In this document: piece by piece, positions 12,035 to 26,999 of the stretch
Layout of the letters: every line of letters starts with the position of its first letter
Position numbering within the stretch: the first letter of the stretch is position 1
NCBI RefSeq assembly: GCF_002994745.2
Contig: NC_037094.1
Coordinates: 43,227,139 to 43,291,138 of the forward strand
Length of the DNA stretch: 64,000 nucleotides
Reading direction: 5' to 3'
From: Rosa chinensis
Lineage: Eukaryota > Streptophyta > Magnoliopsida > Rosales > Rosaceae
Made by a program: the position numbers and the translations under genes
The notes under the pieces: generated by a model
What the model was told of the DNA's origin: nothing
Database searches by the model: none
Seen by the model: only the letters and a program-made list of their open reading frames with translations

Positions 12035-13048
12035 GTATAGTTATTAGATATCATTCACTTATCCATCAGCATTAGACAATAATTTCTCATTTAGTTCTGG
12101 ACAACATCATTTCACAATAATAATTTATTCATAGAAGAAAGTTTTTAAACATACATTTTCTATTACAATTTTTTGTGTATTAGTTTGTTATGATTATATA
12201 AAGTAATGCATAACTGGTCATGCTTGATTAAAATCATATCAATTGTGGCTTGGGTATGGGACATTGGTTCTCTTCAGATATGGTTGTTGAAACTATTTAG
12301 AATTTAAGCTCTTATGACAATCAGTGTGCTTGCGGCGATAGAAATTCTAAGCACTATATATACTGCTTTTAACCAAAGAAACAAAAAAGTAAATAGTGCT
12401 TATTTAGGCTACGGTTATGGACTTATTCGATTCAATGGTACTTTTATCCTTGTCGATTGTAGTTACTTTGTGGTGTTTATGAACCAAATTATATGCAATT
12501 TTACAAATCTCTCTTACACCACAAAGCTCTATTTATATACTCTTACACCACACAAATCTCTCTTACTTTGTGGCTCCTGGATAATGCTATAACATGCTCT
12601 TGTGCTTAGAAAGAGCTCTATTATTTACTACACAAATTATCTAAGAGCTGTTACATGCTCTTGGGTTGTACATCTCTGACACATCTTTGTATGTTATGTT
12701 TTATTTCTCCCTATCAAAGTATCGTGTGTAAAAGATATTTTATGTGTTCGTTGATAGACAACAAGCTAGTGGTATAAGAATCGAAGAGATCTTATGGATG
12801 TGAGAAATTTTATTGTGCTTGTGATTGATATTTTTGTATTTATTCAATGGTTGTGGAGGTCTGTTGTTGCAAGGTTGTGCAAAAGAAATTCTGCTGGAAG
12901 AAAGGAAGATGAGAAGAGAATTAGAAGAATGAAAGATAAAAAAAAGAGTTAGAGAAGAGGAAAAAAAAAGTTGAAAAGTATGGGAAAAAAAAGTCAACGA
13001 GAAAGGGAGAAAGGAAATATGGAAAGGTAAAATCAATGGGAAGAAAGA

Positions 13049-13245
13049 AAAAAATAAAGAGAAAGAAAGTAGGACAATGTGGCTCCAACATGGAGGTTGA
13101 GAAAGTTCATTGTGACATGGAAGAAAGAGAGAGTATATATGCAGGGTAAAAACAAAAAATAAAGAGAAAGAAAGTAGGACAACGTGGCTCCAACATGGAG
13201 GTTGAGAAAGTTAACTGTGACATGGAAGAAAGAGAGAAAGAATAG
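13049..13245. repeat. Tandem duplication of about 105 bp
   Basis: Two units, starting near 13049 and 13155, share a purine-rich lead, GTGGCTCCAACATGGAGG and GTGACATGGAAGAAAGAGAG with few differences. They are noncoding. Confidence 0.7.
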
Positions 13246-13419
13246 ATGAAAGGTAAAAACAATGGGAAGTGAGCAGTGAGCAGTCATGAGGAGTTACATG
13301 GTTTATCGCTTAAAGAGTTAAGTTTAATAATAGTTGGCATTTGAAAGTTTTCATCTTCTTTTTTTTTTTTTTTTTTTTTCCTACTTGAAAACATAGTTAT
13401 TTGAAATTCACTACAAATA

Positions 13420-15318
13420 GGGTTGGGAATAAAAGGGTTTTCGGTGCCTGTCCGGCGGCGCCCTCTCACTGACGACAGCTTCCAGCCTCATCGAAGTATG
13501 ATGGGTGTGGCTGGACGGGATGGTGTATGGTTGGCGGAAGATGTTGGTCCGGTTTTATGGTTGCAGTATCTAGTTTTCTCTCTCTCAGACAGATTCAATG
13601 GTGGAGCGGGTCTGCGGTGCAGATGCGCAGGGGCTCGACGCCTGTGGGGGACGACGTTGTCGATAGGGCTGGGCTCGGGTCGGGCCGGGCCCGAAAATTA
13701 GTGAGACCGAGACCGAACCCGAAAATGTCGGTTCGGGCCGGTTCGGTCTTTTTGTAAACTGAAAACCGATAGAAACCGAACCCATTCGGGCCGGTTCGGT
13801 TTTCGGGCTTTTTCAGGCCCAAACATTTATTTTCAGTTTTCCACCGAAAAACAAAAACGAAACATTTTTTTTTCCTTTTCTAATGCCCAACACCACATCA
13901 TTGTATATGTTACATGTGATCAAGATAAAGATTTCATTTAGCTACAAAATCAAAGGCCACCAGCAGCCACGGGGCCCCTGGATAGGTCTCTTTCTGGCAA
14001 CCTAATATAAGGTGTGTCACTGTGTTGTAATATATAAATTGTAAAGTATCACAAGAATATAACTATCCTAATGGAAACTACAAGGGAACCTTTCTAGGTT
14101 ATACATTGGAACGTTTTACAAGTCATCCTGCAAAGAAAAGAGAAAGGAAAACTTATGTAAGGAAAACTTTCGGGTCGGTTCGGGCTTTCGGGCCCTGAAA
14201 ATATGGAACCCGAGACCGAACCGATTACATGAATTCGGGTCGGGCTTTAGACCGAACCGAAAATTTCTATTCTAAAACCGAACCGAATCGGGCTTTTTTC
14301 CTCGGTTCGGGTCGGGTCCTCGGTCTTTCGGGTCAGCCCCTTGTCGACCTGAGTTCCAAGACTTAAAGTCGAACACAAAGTCGTCTGTTGCTCGGTGGTG
14401 GGCTGTAATGAGATTGTTGGAGCAGCGTGGTTTGGTATTCTCATTGGGCATACAAGGAGTTGGAATATCTAACCAGGTTTGGGGAGGGATTTAGGCAAAG
14501 CTAGTTGCCAGAGTACCACAGTATGGCGGCAAGAGAGATCAGGGGAGGAACGAATTGGCAGGGTGGCATGATGGTGTACGATCTTTAGGACTACAGTGGT
14601 GTTGTTTGACACTAAAGTTGGTCTCTATTGGGGTTATATCTGGGCATGCTGGCTATGGGAAGGCATTGTGGTTTTTCTCTTAAGGTTAGGACTGGTGGTG
14701 GCTCTATCTTTGGGTAAGATACTGGAGACTTGGATTCGAGATAGCGAACCTTGCAAGTTTCTGACTTCATATGGCGGTTTCTAGGGAGCTGGAGTTGACT
14801 CTAAGGGACAGGAAAACTGTTTGCGGCAGTCTATTACTTTTCTTTATTAGGTTTTTAACATTTGGTTTTTGGTTAGGTCTAATAAGTCCTTCCTCATTTG
14901 AGTGAGGGTTTGTTTGTCTTGGTTTCATGGTTGTGCCATTGTTATGGTGTCATATCCAGGGACTAGTTGTTTTAATGTCGATGTTTTCTTGTTGTCAATG
15001 TAATGGGGAGATGCCCCTACTCATATACTGGCGGTTTTGGTATATGGAGTTGGAAGGGGACAGTCTCTTCTTAAGGTTGACTATAAGGATGTATCGGGAC
15101 TCCTGGGATAGGTTGATTGTCTGTAGCCCGAAAGAAAGGGTGATTGTGGTTAGAGTTGAGCCTCTATCGGCTTATGGTATCTGTAACCGCTAGTTTTACA
15201 TTAGGGGTATGAGTAGGTTCTCTTCTCTATTTGGAGTAATTGAGATTTTACGGAGTCATCCCCATCGTTGTAATCTCTTGGATTAATGAAGTTTATTTTC
15301 TTCTAAAAAAAAAAAAAA
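13420..15318 (+). mobile_element. Poly-A retroposon (LINE-type insertion) with a nested hAT element
   Basis: Flanked by perfect 17-bp direct repeats, GAAATTCACTACAAATA at 13403-13419 and 15319-15335. The right end is a poly-A run preceded by a GGATTAATGAAGTTTATTTT-type terminus. These are hallmarks of target-primed reverse transcription. The inserted sequence, without its nested element, is about 1.2 kb and has no long ORF. Its 3' half resembles the retroposon at 53126-54241 (both have a GGTTAGGT..AATAAGTCC block and the same terminal motif), so both belong to one non-autonomous family. Confidence 0.75.
13665..14340. mobile_element. Non-autonomous hAT-like element, 676 bp
   Basis: Terminal inverted repeats start AGGGCTGGGC on the left and, inverted, GGGGCTGACC on the right. 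They are flanked by 8-bp duplications TTGTCGAT and TTGTCGAC (seven of eight match). Eight-base TSDs are typical of hAT. Both subterminal regions are packed with GGTTCGG and CGGGTCGGG motifs in opposing orientation. There is no transposase. It lies inside the retroposon at 13420-15318, so it is younger than that. Confidence 0.7.
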
Positions 15319-15909
15319 GAAATTCACTACAAATATACTGCATCTAGTGATATTCTAAATATATTCTATAGTTTTTTTTATTTATTTTTTTAATTACAAG
15401 TTTGTTTTCTTTTCATACCAAATCCGCAGATTTATACAGCAAAAGTGAGAGATCTTCATGCAACTACTGCAAGATTGGTACCGTCAAGATAATGGATTAT
15501 CGAGTTGACGGTGTTCCGATGACACTTCTCTGTCATCTCTGAAGCCATTTTTGATAGGGAACTATAATAAGAAACGAACAAAGCAAAAAAAAAAAGGTTA
15601 GGCTTGTAGTCTCTCACTCTTATTTGAAATCCACTTCAAATATATTGCATCTAGTGATGTTCTAAATATGTTTAATATATTATTTTGTACTCTATTTTCT
15701 TAATTACAAAATTTCTTTTCATACCAAATCCGCAGATTTATACAGTAGAATTGACATACCTTCGTTTAGTTGCTGCAAGATTGGTACCATAAAGATAATG
15801 GATTATCGAGTTAAGGGTGTTCCGATGACAATTCTCTATCATCTCTGAAGCCATTTTTGATAGGAGACTGTAATAAGAAACGAACAAAGCAAAATGAAAG
15901 GTTAGGCTT
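15319..15909. repeat. Tandem duplication of about 300 bp
   Basis: Unit 1 (15319-15617) and unit 2 (from 15618) share a run of blocks in the same order: a poly-pyrimidine stretch, CATACCAAATCCGCAG, GCAAGATTGGTACC, AATGGATTATCGAGTT, CATCTCTGAAGCCATTTTTG, AACGAACAAAGCAAAA and AGGTTAGGCTT. Unit 2 is interrupted at its end by solo LTR copy B and resumes at 18716. It could derive from a gene exon, but I see no clean frame. Confidence 0.75.
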
Positions 15910-18710
15910 TGTCACGCCCCTGATTTTACACATATGAAAATCGATATATAATCCCATAATTACATATGCGTGAACGTTCAGCCATCAATATAAAATACCT
16001 AGAAACTTTTTCCCTTTTAACCCAAGTACATATTGATGCCCTGAACTCACTATGTCAATATTGACCTGCTCCATAGGGTCATATATTACATAAGCTTACG
16101 AATTAAATTGTCAACAACAAAATAAAACGCAAATGCTGCTCAGAGTTAACTATACAACGGAAGTCCTTATCAAAGGTAAAGTCACAAAAATGGCTTCCTA
16201 CCGTTAAGCTGCAAGGCACTACCTCCGCTTCAACCACGATTATCCTAACCTGCAGGATTAATCCCTACACCGTTTGAACAGTGTACCGGGTTGTCACACA
16301 ACAAACCCGGTAAGCTTTTGCAAGCCCCTATGAGTAACTCAAAACAGTTAACACAACTCAAACCAGAAATAAGGAAAACAACTCACGCTTTGATTCCTTA
16401 AAACACGAAATAAAGGAGAATAATTCACACTTTAATTTCCTTTCAAATCGAAACATAGAAAACAACTCACACCTTGAATTCTATCAATTGTACCAAAATC
16501 GTACCATAGAAAACAACCCACACTTGAATTCTATCAGTAAAACATAGAAAACAACTCACACCTTGAATTCTATCAGTAAAACATAGAAAACAACGCACAC
16601 CTTGAATTCTATCAAATGTACCATAAGCGTACCATAGAAAGCAACTCACACCTTGAATTCTATCAGTTGTACCATAATCGTACCATAGAAAGCAACTCAC
16701 ACCTTGATTTCTATCAATAAAACATAGAAAACAACTCACACCTTGAATTCTATCAGTTGTACCATAATTGTACCATAGAAAGCAACTCACACCTTGATTT
16801 CTATCAAATCGTTAATAAGGAAAACAACTTGCACCTTGTCCCCTTAAAAACCATTAATAAGGAAGCAACTCACACCTTGTTCCCTAAAAATACATAATGT
16901 CATGAGTTATCAATAGCTAATTCCCGTTACCCCATGAATTACCTATATGGCAGACAGATTAGAGCTCTAACTGAAAACGTAAACACTCGTCCGCCCAAAG
17001 ACGTGATTACCTAATATTCTGCCCAAGGTCCTAGACCTTCGATCCTCGGGCCGCACTGTCCCTTGGAGCAAAAAATTAAAGGAGTCGCACTGGACCCAAA
17101 ATGTTACACAAATCTCAACGCTTTTGAAAACAATCGAAATCAATATTTCCATAATCATTGTTTTCCGAAAAAGCCATAACACAAAACAATAAAAAGCATC
17201 ATTTGATGCATATTGTTTTCATACCCAAATCTCAACGCTTTTCAAAACAAATCGAAATCAATCATTTCCACAATCATTTGTTTTCCAAAAGCCACAACCC
17301 AAAACAATAAAAAGCATCATTTCATGCATATTGTTTTCACAAATCCACAAACCACCAAAACATATATATTTGACGAAAATATATATATATATATGTAGTC
17401 ATCCGCTCATGAATGTCTACTAATACCAACTATAGTTTGCAGTTAAATTAATAACTCTCAAAACGATAAAGGAAATCCGTTCATTAATGAACCTTGAACC
17501 TTGTGAGATTACTCACCTCAAAACTCTCGCTGTGTCTTCTATACAGAACCGAACTAACACTCTCACCAACAACTTGTCCAATTCACCTTTTAGAAGCACC
17601 TATTCACCAATGATCTCAAATCAGTAATGATTTCACATTTGATTTAAATTCGAAACCCCTGTTTTGAACTAAAATCCCCAAAGTGGCGCCAATCGAGGCA
17701 AAACCACATTCGAGACCTCCCAAAGTCTTCGGAATACGTCCACGATCGATGTGACCAAACCACAAGTCGATCGGACGCTCGAATCCTCACGGATAGAATA
17801 AATCGATCGGTATGAAACTGCAAAAATCATAACAATTCCATACGAACTCCAAAACAGAACACCGCCGCACCGCCGCCGTGCAAAACTCAATATTTCACAA
17901 AACTCCCAACATCAAAGTTCTTCATCTAAGCATGCTTGTGAACTTTCATAACTAGCTCGAAGTCAGAAAACAAGCATAAAGGGTCGAAAACTACCTCACA
18001 AGCCGTGAACAGTAATCAAATATAAGTTTAACCAAGTTTTACGTGAATCGATCCAAACAACCACCAAGGATCAATCAAGGAGGCTGTTCTGAGCTCCCCA
18101 AGCTCAACTTGAGCCCCGCCGACGTCGGAGATAGGAGAACCGATCGGGTCCGAAAACACACAACTGCGCCGCCTTCTATCGCCGCCACCACCGAGAATCG
18201 GTGCTAGAGGACACCACAGGGACGACCAGACGGAGGAGACGATCCTATCTGGAAAGTTTTGTCGCCGGAGACCGCCGCAGTTCGCCAGAAAAGCCGGGTC
18301 AGTCAAAAAACTCAGATACTGAAGGTGTAGCCGAGAGAGAAGAGAGAGAGAAGAAAGCTTTCTGGAAAAGGAAAGTGAAAATATGAAATGATTTTTCAGA
18401 AATTCCCTATTTATACCAAAATGGAAACTTCTTCCAATGGTCATAACTTTCTCATACGAACTCCAATTCTCGCATTCCATATGTCCACGAACTCGTATCG
18501 ACGCGCTCTACAACTTTCGTGAAGGAAGTTTTCAGAGAATCTCAACGTATCAAAAGTCAACCTTTGCGCCACCCCTAAAGTCATATTTTCTGAATGAAAA
18601 TTAATCCGAAACACTTCCGCTCCGTCCACGAGTCACGAAACCATCCAATAAACATAAAATTAATTCCGAAAAATCTTCGGAAAATAATTACGAATTTTCG
18701 GGGTATCACA
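15910..18710 (-). repeat. Solo LTR, copy B, 2801 bp, with TSD GGCTT
   Basis: On the plus strand it begins TGTCACGCCCC and ends GGGGTATCACA. The 5-bp direct repeat GGCTT flanks it exactly (15905-15909 and 18711-18715). TG..CA ends and a 5-bp TSD mark an LTR inserted by integrase. No PBS, polypurine tract or coding domain is present, so it is a solo LTR or a very short non-autonomous element. Read on the minus strand, a TATAAATAG box lies near 18415, where an LTR promoter would be expected. The size fits the large LTRs of some plant chromoviruses, but the lineage is a guess. Confidence 0.85.
16366..16890 (-). repeat. Minisatellite-like array inside copy B
   Basis: At least eleven units on a core like AACTCACACCTTGAATTCTATC with ACCATAGAAA spacers. 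The array is longer here than in copies A and C, so unit number varies between copies. Confidence 0.8.
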
Positions 18711-18793
18711 GGCTTGGAGGAGAATCTCTCACTCACTATTATGAAATATTGAAATTGCTTGGATATGAAATGCTTTAGGGAAAGCGTGAATTT

Positions 18794-20087
18794 TTTTTTT
18801 TTTTTTTAAAGAAATGTGGATTTCATTAACTCATGCCAATAAGACCATTACATATCATTCTGCTACCTTCAACTAGACAGATCAAGAAGTTGTAGTAAGA
18901 GAACTACTGTGATACATAGAGACAGACCATCTATATTCAAACTAATCGCTCACTTATTAAAGCGAGCCTATAAACTATGAAAAATAGTAAGACATAGTAT
19001 ATAGGCCCCTACCATACCTACCTATATTTTTTCCTTGCCCTTCAAGCTAGGGCAGGGATATTTGGTGGTCAACAACACCACTCTATATTGGCCAGCATCC
19101 GCAAATTGCCGGTATTGGAGAAGAGAAGGCACCCTAGCACTCCCGCTTGAAATGGACCTCCAGATCTAAAGTTGCCAAGTTCCAAGGGTCCAGAAACCAG
19201 AAGCCCAATATTGGACCCAAAGTTTTGCAAAACCCAGATACAAGAAACTCTAATTACTATGGACACCCCAAGAAGAGATGCCCACAACCTTTCACCAGAG
19301 GCCGGACCGTCGACACCCATCTGCATCTCCTCCGTCATATATTCCGGCCAGCCCAACAACCATTATCCAACCCACTCTGGCCAAATTGTAGGTACTCTCG
19401 TCGTCAACCTCACCATTGAAGTTATAAAGAACTTGGCATCGATTGGAGTCTGAGTACAACCCAACCACCTGACCGATCTGGGCACCCAGACATCTGGTGT
19501 TCTTTGCATCTCTGGCCACGACTGGAACCACTCCGACCAAAGCACATTCCCAGTATTGTTCTTCACGAGTCCATGAGACGCAGAATCCATCAAAACAAGC
19601 GTATATATTGTAGGCTTCATCCTTGCAATACGACTATCAATTCGAGTCCGTAATGAGCGATCCAGATCAGCCGCAGCAAAGCCACCCCCATGAAATACGT
19701 GGAGGTTGGTGTAGAGGCCGTGCTTGGTCAGATCGAGATTGATGTTCTCAGAGAAGTGAGTAATATTGACGGTGAAGTCGCTGGTAGAGTAAAAGGCTTT
19801 GCCCTCGGCTTTGGCATCGTCATTGAATTCTTGGTGATTGATGTTTGGGCGACTATCAAGGTCGCCATAGATGCTAGCGCATAGCCCATGCCCATGAAAT
19901 AGGAGGATGGTGATAGCAAGGATCAGAGGAGTCGATGGTGATCGACGTTGAAAAGCAGTAGCGGCGGAGTAGAAGACTCGGTTAGGGTTTAGAGGAGCCA
20001 TTAAAATGCGGTAAAATCAACATTTGACAGACCAATGTTAGAGAAACAATTATTCATAATCATGATTTATTAATTATGAATGAAAAT
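18794..20087 (-). mobile_element. Poly-A retroposed sequence with 12-bp TSD
   Basis: The direct repeat AAGCGTGAATTT occurs at 18782-18793 and 20088-20099. On the minus strand the insert ends in a poly-A tract (plus-strand T-run from about 18790 to 18808) preceded by a GAGTTAATGAAATCCAC-type terminus. A TSD of this length with poly-A shows LINE-machinery retroposition. The insert carries one long reading frame near its 5' end. Confidence 0.75.
19069..20001 (-). pseudogene. Unidentified ORF inside the poly-A retroposed sequence
   Basis: The frame starts MAPLNPNRVFYSAATAF at 20001, about 85 bases inside the insert. Residues 24-42 form a hydrophobic segment (LILAITILLFHGHGLCA) consistent with a signal peptide or anchor. 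One in-frame stop at 19363-19365 (codon 213) interrupts it; the frame then stays open to 19069, giving 311 codons in all. I do not recognise the family. The region with GNVLWSEWF faintly recalls bulb-type lectin repeats, which is too weak to name it. It could be a processed copy of a cellular mRNA or an ORF of a retroposon. The stop argues against function. Confidence 0.5.
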
Positions 20088-20490
20088 AAGCGTGAATTTA
20101 TAGGACTAGTATAGGAGAAGAAAATATCATCCTCAGTTAAATATCACTGGCAGTCATCTTAATGTATTAATTCTTACTTTCTTATGCATTATAAGAGGAA
20201 AAATTCTCATAAATCTGCCCATCGTTAGTATTGTTGTTGGAAATATAAATTTTATTTTCATACGAATTATTGTAAAGAATAAATAAGTAATTGTCGTTAA
20301 CTTTAACTTTTAGGTTACTACATTTACAGTGCGGATAATGCTAAACGAATCCTTGAAGAAGCTGGAAAACGTGAGCCTCATTCAAACCAGAAGCCCACTG
20401 TTTCCTTAAACGTTCAAAACCAAAACCGTTGGTTTTGAGAAGGAGCCGTTGTTTTCTATCAAAACAGCCTTTCTAGAACTCTCTTCTTGT

Positions 20491-20672
20491 TCTATAAAAG
20501 GCGTTCATCCCCAGTTTTCTAATCACTGATATCTCTAGGTTCTGATAGAGAGAAATGGTGAAGGTTTGTGAGTCCTCCGAAGGCCATGATGATGAGGAAG
20601 AAGATGACTATAGGTCTCCAGAGCCAGGCTGTGGCTAAACCACTCATCGGATCAGTGATTTACCAGAGAGGT
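20491..20672 (+). pseudogene. F-box-like gene start, interrupted
   Basis: A TATAAAAGG box lies near 20493 and an ATG at 20555 opens 27 codons (MVKVCESSEG, then an acidic run DDEEEDDY). A TAA at 20636 ends it, but the same frame continues TTHRISDLPER up to a GTACAC splice donor at 20671. RISDLPER is the standard start of a plant F-box. Possible later exons follow acceptor-like sites near 20752, but no F-box core is visible. This is best read as a decayed F-box gene. Confidence 0.4.
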
Positions 20673-21943
20673 ACACTCTTTGTCTCTGAGTTAACTGCTT
20701 TGATCAAACTATAGTCTGTTTCTTTTGTGTGTGATTTGTTATGTCTCTTTCAGGGTCTTCACACCAAGTAGAGGGGTTTAGAGAGGAGCAAGAGGCGGCC
20801 CCAAATCCTCTCTACAATCGAGCTGAAAAGGCCGATTGCAGTTACTACCTGAATGCCTCCATACATGTTAGTGTCTGTCTCTCAGTTTTTCTTCATGTTC
20901 CTCCAATGTGGTATCTGTTTTTATCTGATTTTGTATAATTGTTTCTTGATCAGTGTCGATGTGTGGCAAGATTTTTGCAAGACTGTGAAGAAATGTCAGC
21001 ACAACATAGTGTGGTTCAGGCTCAGGATTAAATGCCATGGCTAGTAGATTGGATCTGAGAAAAGTGTGCCTCTCTTGATGTTGAAGGATACAATTGATCT
21101 TCGAGAGAAAAAGGGAAAGGCTATGGTGTAGAAATTGGATTAGTGATTTACCAGTACTCTTGCAACTGAGGTTCCATATATATGTAATTTGTAATTCAGA
21201 GAATTATAGATCAGTGAGAAGTATATATCAAATCAATTGTAATGAATTTTGTTAATGAGTTTGTTGTCTTTCTGTAGTTGTATAGATTATTCTTGTTAGT
21301 GGGTGTGGTTAATCATAACCAACTCATGAAAAATATCTTGTTATCATAGACACTCTTTGTACATTTTACTTGGAGCAAACAGATGCTTAATTATGTGCTT
21401 CAGTGCTTGGTTACAACTTTGATGCCCTTTGAACTGAGCTCATGCAATGATAGATCTGAGCTTAACTTTGATCCCCTTTAAACTTAGCTCATAGATTTTC
21501 AATGACTAGTTGGTCGCGAATGAGTCTTTGTTCTCAGAAAAATCAAATTCAGTTTAGAGCTGATCTCAGAACCAGTGTCCATTAAAAAAGACCAGGATAT
21601 AACCGTAACAAGAGTTGGATGTATTAACTTGATTCCAGATGTTGCAACCTACTTCTGAATTCAAAATGTAAATAGAAAATGAACCTTCTGAATATGATGT
21701 TTATTGATCTCTGTATGAAACAGAAGGAAAAAACAACATAATCCTTTCTTGTTGCTTCTTTTGCTCGCTTGAACGAGCCATGTATACAAAAGTTACAGGC
21801 AGACCAGTAATTGAAATAATGGGAACATTTTTGTGAATTTCAAATCCCTCTTGAACCTTAAATTAAGCTATATCCGCAAATTTGGATTTTTCAAAAGCAA
21901 AAGCAGTTTTTCCATCTGAATGTGATTTATATAAGTCTATATA
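20673..21943. other. Intergenic with decayed exon-like pieces
   Basis: Possible exon-like fragments occur at 20753-20868 and 20954-21050. The rest is AT-rich with no gene I can support. Confidence 0.3.
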
Positions 21944-22154
21944 GGCCTGTTTGGAATTGTTTGTGGAAGAACCAAAAGTGTTTTTGGATTAATAAAGAAA
22001 ATTAGTTATAAATATAAAAAAAAAATCACAAAAAAATATAGAATGCCTCTTGGATCGTTTCGAAAATAATAGTCAAATACTTCCTCGTTCAAAAGCTCAA
22101 TCGTCAATTTGAAAAGTACTTTTAAAGTCTTTTACAAACAGTCTCAAACAGGTC
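21944..22154. mobile_element. MITE, 211 bp
   Basis: The left end GGCCTGTTTGGAATTGTTTGT and the inverted right end GACCTGTTTGAGACTGTTTGT form imperfect terminal repeats. ATA flanks both sides, which is a possible 3-bp TSD as in Tourist-like elements. No coding capacity. Confidence 0.6.
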
Positions 22155-22324
22155 ATAATATAATTTGTATAAATTTTATTTCGAACAATCGAAAGCTATA
22201 ATTTTCCAAATGCCAACGGTCTGCAGGCATACGACCTCTAGAGTGGTTCTAAATCTCATCTAGTGTGATCTCTAAATTTCGACTTCAAGAATCTTTCAAT
22301 TGTCTTCTAGCAGTCATAGGGGCT

Positions 22325-22676
22325 TGACTTCTAGACCAAATGAGGTTGTCCCCTGATGACACTTACACCTGCTTTGTGCCAAAATGCCTAGCTATACCTT
22401 CAGCAGAGCATATAATTCTTGAGGGGAATTGATGTTATATGAAACAGAGTAAAGGCATTTTTGTGTATTCTCAACATGTTTAGAATGGTTACATCCCTTT
22501 CATATGACTTCTAGACCAAATGAGGTTTTCCCCTGATGACACTTGCACCTGATGCCAAAATGCCCAGCTATACCTTCAGCAGAGCACATAATTCTTGAGG
22601 GGAATTGATGTCATATGAAACAGAGTAGAGGCATTTTTGTGTATTCTCAACATGTTTAGAATGGTTACATCCCTTG
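22325..22676. repeat. Tandem duplication, two units of about 179 bp
   Basis: TGACTTCTAGACCAAATGAG opens each unit (22325 and 22504). Both then read through ATTCTTGAGGGGAATTGATG and CAACATGTTTAGAATGG with only a handful of differences. It lies just past the 3' end of NDUFS8. Confidence 0.85.
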
Positions 22677-22836
22677 CATTTTGAATCATGACTTACAAAC
22701 ACAAAAAAGAAAAAAAAAGAGGTTCACAATCCAGTGATGCCACTTAAAAGATCCATGCATGGATCTATTATTTTCCACATGATCAAAAAGGTCAACTGCA
22801 GGTACGGTTACTGAGAAAAGAACCATCTGTCGAGAA

Positions 22837-26757
<3,921 letters not shown>

Positions 26758-26999
26758 TGCCGACGATGGCTGAGTCGGTGTCCTTGTTCTCTCTGCAAAA
26801 CTCGGCTTCCTTCGATTTGGGGAATCGAGTGTACTGCAGATTGTTTCGTCTTCTGGAAATAAATCAAAAATAAGCCATGAAATATGACACGTCGGCTAAA
26901 GCCATGACCCTACTTTCTACGAGTATTTCATACACTGCCATTTTATTAAAAAAAAAAAAATCATGGATGATAAGGTTTTTTCACCGGTATGATTTACCG

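Larger units (their letters stand above)
11138..13402. other. Intergenic, mostly unrecognised
   Basis: AT-rich sequence. Apart from an F-box-like fragment near 12000 and a purine-rich tandem repeat at 13049-13245 there is nothing I can assign. Short ORFs here have no recognisable domain. Confidence 0.4.

Noticed and set aside
16467..16790. Minus-strand frame with repeated QGVSCFLCF motifs, resembling a Cys-rich repeat protein
   Set aside because: It is the translation of the minisatellite array inside solo LTR copy B. The array is shared with copies A and C, where the frame is not kept.
16366..16890. Possible CRISPR-like array (regular repeats with spacers)
   Set aside because: Plant nuclear context, degenerate units, similar spacers and presence inside an LTR family rule it out.
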